This document shows, piece after piece, positions 59,704-64,000 of a stretch of 64,000 nucleotides of DNA (its first letter is position 1; the number at the start of each line of letters is the position of its first letter). Position numbers and translations under genes: made by a program. The notes below the pieces were generated by a model, which worked only from the letters and a program-made list of their open reading frames with translations, made no database searches and was not told the origin of the DNA. This DNA is from Moniliophthora roreri (lineage: Eukaryota; Basidiomycota; Agaricomycetes; Agaricales; Marasmiaceae). The stretch is from NCBI GenBank assembly GCA_001466705.2, contig LATX02000249.1, positions 1 through 64,000 of the forward strand. Reading direction: 5' to 3'.

Positions 59704-60415
59704 GACATGTTATTTCTGTTCATCCTTCTGATACTAGGCTGATCTCAGCAGTGAAGTCAGAAGGACTCTAGATGTACATATTTCTAATCAAGTTCATTCT
59801 CTTTGAGCACTCCACACATCCCTCACACTGTAACTAGCCACCATGTCCAACAAGGAGGTAGGCAAACTGACAGCAGCCTGGTCATGATGTATCCTGTGTA
59901 TCCTAAAGATAGAACTTCAAAAATCCCCATTCTAGCCAGACTCAAGAATTGAGCAGATCAGTAGAGATCAGAAGCCTCAATATATCAATCATGACAGCCA
60001 GTTTATTTCTGACGTTGAAACAAACAGACACTACCTTCTGTCTCTCATTTTTCCACTGGAGGCCCAGAAAGAGCTGATGTCCAAGTAGTGTCATCCCTTT
60101 GGGAGGCTTTAGAAGATTTTTATATGTGTCACTCCTCTTCAGGATTACAGTACAATACGTGTAGTCTACAGAAGGCAATGGCAAAGGTTCAAGTTTCTCA
60201 TCAAAGCAAGAGCAGCATCTTTCATTAATCTGTGGAGATTTTAATGTAATGATACTGATTGATTCTGTTGCTACTTGGGATGTTTGCTCCATTATGGATG
60301 AAATGACTACATTAGAGGCTTTCCAGATTCACCTCATCACTCCTTACATGACATCTTGATAGGATTCAAATCTTGCTATAGAGAAAATTTAATTGAAGCA
60401 TATAAAGAGCAAGGC
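59704..60415 (+). repeat. 0.7-kb tandem-type repeat, copy 2
   Basis: The second copy of 58511-59228. Its minus-strand frame is longer (59942-60292) with LFLGLQWKNERQKVV. It directly precedes the seven-helix gene relic, so the unit may be the 5' flank of such genes. Confidence 0.7.
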
Positions 60416-60451
60416 CTAGTCCATTGCACTCTAGCACTGTGACTGTATACT

Positions 60452-61480
60452 ATGTCCAACTCTACTATAACAGAAGATATTGTATGTTTCAATACAGTCA
60501 CCCTTATTCTGGTGCAGCCAATAGTGAATCTCACTGTATGTTTTCTCTTCTTGTTTATTTCCTCTTTCTTAGCATTCCTCTATTGCTCTAGGTTATGCTT
60601 TATGTTTACGGTAAAGTTGAACTCTTCAGCACAGTTGCTATAGGCATCTGACATGTAACCCATGTGAGGCATCTACACCATCCTGTTTATCATTTCACTC
60701 CACATTCTCATCTGCCAACAAGACCACCAAAACCAAGCACTTTATATATTCTTCACAATAGGGCTTTTTATCCCTGACAAGTGCATTCAATGTTGTGAAT
60801 ACTTTTCTNGGGTTTGCCATGACTGAGGGTGTTCTTGTTTTATTTAGTTGCTTTGATATAGTTCTGCCATTATACTTAGTGTAAGCACCCTTCCTTCATA
60901 TGTTTGGAATTACTAGCTAATCCACTTGAGATAGGATTATGGTAGATTTGATGCTGGTAAGTCCTTTATAGTAATCCTACCACATTTATTTCCAACTCAT
61001 TTTAAAATCTGTTCAGCTTCACTGCTGCTATGTGATCTGGGGCTCATCCAAATGGATTGCATTTCCAATGATCTTTGTCATGGTTTCACTATCTAGTAGG
61101 TCTTCTCTCAATTTGACTGTGTTACTGGGCTCATTCTGGAACTGGTACCAGTCTGTGAAATTGTTGCCTCTGCATTTGGAACTATTGGTATCAGTAACTA
61201 TACTAATCCTGCAAATCAGAGGCTTTATACCCAGGGCAGTATTATAGATGAAGCTTTCTGGTTGGCAAATATGGGTGTCAATATCATTTTGACATTACTC
61301 ACAGGTCAGTTCTGTCTAATGTGTGAAAACCAGACAGAGTTAAACACACTTGTAGCTGGTCATATTTGGTGGATCAGCCATGAGGCACAGAAACATATGG
61401 GTCCTGCAATTAGAACCAATTATCACACAATTGTAGCAATCATATGGGTCCNACTGTTGAATATACAAGCATGAACCAAG
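60452..61480 (+). pseudogene. Seven-helix membrane protein relic, Agaricomycete family
   Basis: A start-like MSNSTITEDIVCFNTVTLIL is followed by helical pieces in several frames: IYTILFIISLHILICQ and ALYIFFTIGLFI; CYVIWGSSKWIAFPMIFVMV; EIVASAFGTIGISNYTN; then FWLANMGVNIILTLLT at the end of an exon (61304) and, after a clean 51-base intron, AGHIWWISHEAQKHMGPAIR and YHTIVAII. CYVIWGS, LTLLTAGxIWW and GPAIRxNY are hallmarks of the mushroom serpentine families as I remember them. The frame changes and single N bases at 60809 and 61452 leave it broken. It is a relative of the type of gene at 24779-26135, from a different subfamily. Confidence 0.7.
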
Positions 61481-63111
61481 CTCTCTCAAGTCTTCACTTT
61501 GCTAATAGTGCTAGTCCAGAATCTGGGAACTTAAATGCCAGATCACATGTATGGACAGTTGACATTAAGGCCAGCTCATCAGCAGAGAGAATTTCAAACC
61601 TGAGAGAGGAAAAGACTACATAGACTATCTTACTATGTATTATGATGTGAATACAGTTTACTTCCAACTTTGGCCAATTTTGAAAATGATTAGAGTGTAT
61701 TTGATCATATATATATGAGATTTCACGTGTAGAAACAGAGCTCCACTTTGTACATCTCTGGAAACTTACAAGCCTCCAATCATAAAATTCATATGAAAAA
61801 TAGTTCTCGGGGTTTTCTTCAGCTATGTGATTTTTTGTGTGCAGGGTGGCTTGGCAACACAGCAACAATGCAGTTGTCACTGGCACAGACCATTGCTTTC
61901 CTTGCCACCAAAGAAAATAGATTGTCTCATGGAGACAAACAAGAAGTTGTTGGCAGCATATGTGAAGGTGCAGGATAGATTTGCAGGCATTTTGGCAAAA
62001 GGGTTGAGTGTTGACACTGGCAGTGAGCAAATGGTTTGACACATACGTACTTGTAAATTTTAAACTGATCTTCTGTGAAATTTGTATGAAAAAAAATCAA
62101 AATTCTGTATGGACAAAACCTGTATATATGCAATCAAATACACTCTATTATACATTTTTCAAGGCAAAAAGTGTAGGTACTATATGATTTATGTTGAAAG
62201 CCTTTTTCAGTAATATTGTTCCCAGTATATTAGCATTCTATGGCTGACTATCATTGGATATAGTATACATATTACAGATACTAAGTTGTTCATCCTCCTA
62301 CCTATTCAACAAAATTACAATTTACTAGAAGTACTTACCCTCAAGGTGAGATAAATTACTGCCTTCAGTGGCCTTTGCTGCTTCTTCCTGTCTTCTTCTG
62401 TGTGCTAGGTGTTTGAGGATGTGAAGACATGGGTGCATTGACAAAAGTGACATAAGACACAGAAGACTGCCATGTATAATCATCCCCAGCAAACCTTTAG
62501 AATGTTCTGACAGAATCCTTCCTTTTCTGTAAAAGCTCCCATGGCTCAATGTGTGACAGTGACAGTGACTTAATGGTGACAGAATGTCTGAGTCTCAGTC
62601 AATTTTTTTCTTGCTTTGAACGTTCTGCCAGCAGCATGAAGATGCAGATGTAAGTACAATAAGGCATGGCAGATGATGCTGGGATTGCCAATAGTGAGGA
62701 CACCCATCTCAACTGATCAAAACACTCACTTACAAGTTACCTCTCAGCCAGTCACATCTGAAATCATGGTTCTAACTGCTCATTCAACCACTTGACTACT
62801 CTGGAACCCCTTCACACTATGGTCAGAGTCCTTCTCTCTGCCTACTTTACTCTCTGTCTTGACACTGGATCAGGCTCACTTGCAAGCTGTCCAAAATGGC
62901 TCAAAAGATGTCTATCATTGTATTAGTGCACCTTCCCTCAGGAGGAAATCCTAATGTCCTAGAGTCACGATTCTAGCTTTACCTGCTTATAAACATGTTT
63001 ATGTATATGGCTCCCATAGTATTCTGAAGCACAAGGGTTTACCTAGAGTTTGTATGCTGCCTTTTCAGGCTCTCAAACTCAGTTGGTCACCACAACCCAG
63101 ACTCGAGCACA

Positions 63112-63453
63112 TTGCATAGCCATACCTGTACTTGTAACACTGCTCACCAACTACCTCACCAACAATTTTCACAAAGCTACCAAACACACCTTCCTTACCC
63201 AAGCAACTTGAAGCCTTTAGCAATGGCAATGACAAAAGCATCACTTTCTAAGACAAGTTATTCATGCAGCTCAAACACTGATCTCTGGTATCAAAGACTA
63301 ATCCAGTTTATCAATCCAGAGCAAAGGAAGAGAGATGCATTCAAGCATAAGGTTCTTGTGAAGCAGTTATGTGCTGAGAGGCCAGTTAGAGAGGAAGAGA
63401 TAAGGAAGAGGGCTGAGGAGGTGCAAAGAGGGAGAAAGAGGTGGAGAAGATAG
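63112..63453 (+). other. Unrecognised 113-codon basic open frame
   Basis: It ends in a charged helix (NPEQRKRDAFKHKVLVKQLC, then REEEIRKRAEEVQRGRKRWRR). It might be a surviving exon in the CpG-poor region. No family recognised; chance cannot be excluded. Confidence 0.25.
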
Positions 63454-64000
63454 AACAGTTGAGCAGATCAGTTTTAGAAAAAGGAGGTAAGCATACCCAC
63501 ACAAGTTCATGCCATCGAATTGGAACCCAGCTGGTCCCAAATTGCACCAGAGAGCTACCATCTCAACCCCTCTTCACACACATATTATATATAACCCCCA
63601 GGCCCACATAATTTGCATTAGGACATCTTTCTCAGCTACAGACCTGAAAACATTACTGGCGCTAGTGTTCACCAAGCCAACTATGCAAGCCAATTCAATA
63701 ATGTATAATGATGTTCAATTGTTTGTTCTCTCACCTATTTGACCTAAATACCAGACCTTGAATTGGAAGTGGAGGACCAACAAGGAGGTGAATTGATAAG
63801 GAGATGAATTAATAGAGTGCTTTTGGAACTATAGTATCTCAGTTTGTTAAGAGAGATGATGAGGATAGGAAGATGTTGATTCATTGGGTAGTGTTTGTGC
63901 AGAGATGCTTGGAGAAGATAAGAGGAAAGTGGGGTGAAGCCCTGGGGTTGGTCTTGGTAGTGGCTGCTATTTATTGGGGCCTGCTCACCTTTTTTTATTT

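Larger units (their letters stand above)
36960..64000. other. CpG-depleted, relic-rich compartment
   Basis: By eye, CpG is common up to about 36.9 kb and rare afterwards, while TG and CA are abundant on both strands. Every recognisable coding relic here has frame damage or lost CpG relative to a CpG-normal relative. This is the pattern expected where cytosine methylation at CpG is followed by deamination, as reported for transposon-rich DNA in basidiomycetes. Unlisted stretches (37000-38900, 39602-43100, 49450-50260, 55710-56632, 61490-64000) contain only short open frames that I could not assign. Confidence 0.75.

Noticed and set aside
61494..62042. 182-codon minus-strand open frame
   Set aside because: Composition is Cys/His/Ile-rich as expected from AT-rich CpG-poor DNA, no motif, and competing frames on the other strand.
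36960..64000. Classical ascomycete RIP
   Set aside because: RIP in Neurospora targets mainly CpA; here the loss is of CpG, which fits CpG methylation and deamination better. Not counted, so stated with caution.

Overview
The window is genomic DNA of a filamentous basidiomycete, almost certainly an Agaricomycete (mushroom). Genes are split by many short introns of about 45-70 bases with GT-AG borders. Several families typical of that class are present: a class I sesquiterpene synthase with a DNISD motif, expanded seven-helix membrane proteins, and a multi-copy lineage-specific family of unknown function. No rRNA gene, functional tRNA, CRISPR array or bacterial operon was seen. Functions are assigned from motifs and remembered family patterns; no search was run.

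Layout. (1) Positions 1-2078 and 27185-28793 are two arms of a large inverted repeat. Each carries the same unknown helical-protein gene: partial, with duplicated exons, on the left; complete on the right (27486-29622, minus). (2) Just inside the left arm lie a duplicated 3' end of an oxidoreductase gene (about 2100-2350) and a decayed copy (copy A, 2486-4779, minus) of an Agaricomycete orphan family. (3) From 5340 to 17667 there is a plausible natural-product group: an MDR enoyl-reductase/alcohol-dehydrogenase-like gene, a divergently transcribed FAD aromatic monooxygenase, an MFS drug exporter and, after about 4 kb without recognised genes, a sesquiterpene synthase. (4) From 18589 to 26135 come a secreted, probably GPI-anchored pepsin-like protease, Mediator subunit 10, a 306-residue unknown protein with an internal repeat, and a seven-helix membrane protein. 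(5) From 31115 to 36753 there are a broken orphan-family copy (B), an LRR-like gene fragment (D), and a small zinc-ribbon ORF overlapping a coiled-coil ORF.

At about 36.9 kb the base composition changes. From there to 64 kb CpG is strikingly rare by eye and TpG/CpA is common. Nearly everything recognisable there is a relic: a C2H2 zinc-finger gene (38.9-39.6 kb), orphan copy C (43.2-45.5 kb), LRR-like copy E, a seven-helix gene (60.5-61.5 kb), and a roughly 1.45 kb LTR-like element present twice, once with a nested insertion carrying a 91-bp minisatellite. Copies B+D and C+E keep the same order, so 31-35 kb and 43-54 kb look like two copies of one segment, one left CpG-normal and the other decayed by CpG to TpG change. 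In copy C an Arg CGA codon preserved in copy A has become a TGA stop.

Assembly caveats. Single N bases stand at 51689, 56633, 59229, 60809 and 61452. At 51689 the N joins two apparently identical 1426-base blocks, most likely an uncollapsed contig overlap. If the group at 5-18 kb is a pathway, the terpene synthase would make a hydrocarbon scaffold, the FAD enzyme and the reductase would modify a product, and the MFS protein would export it; that link is inference from proximity only.
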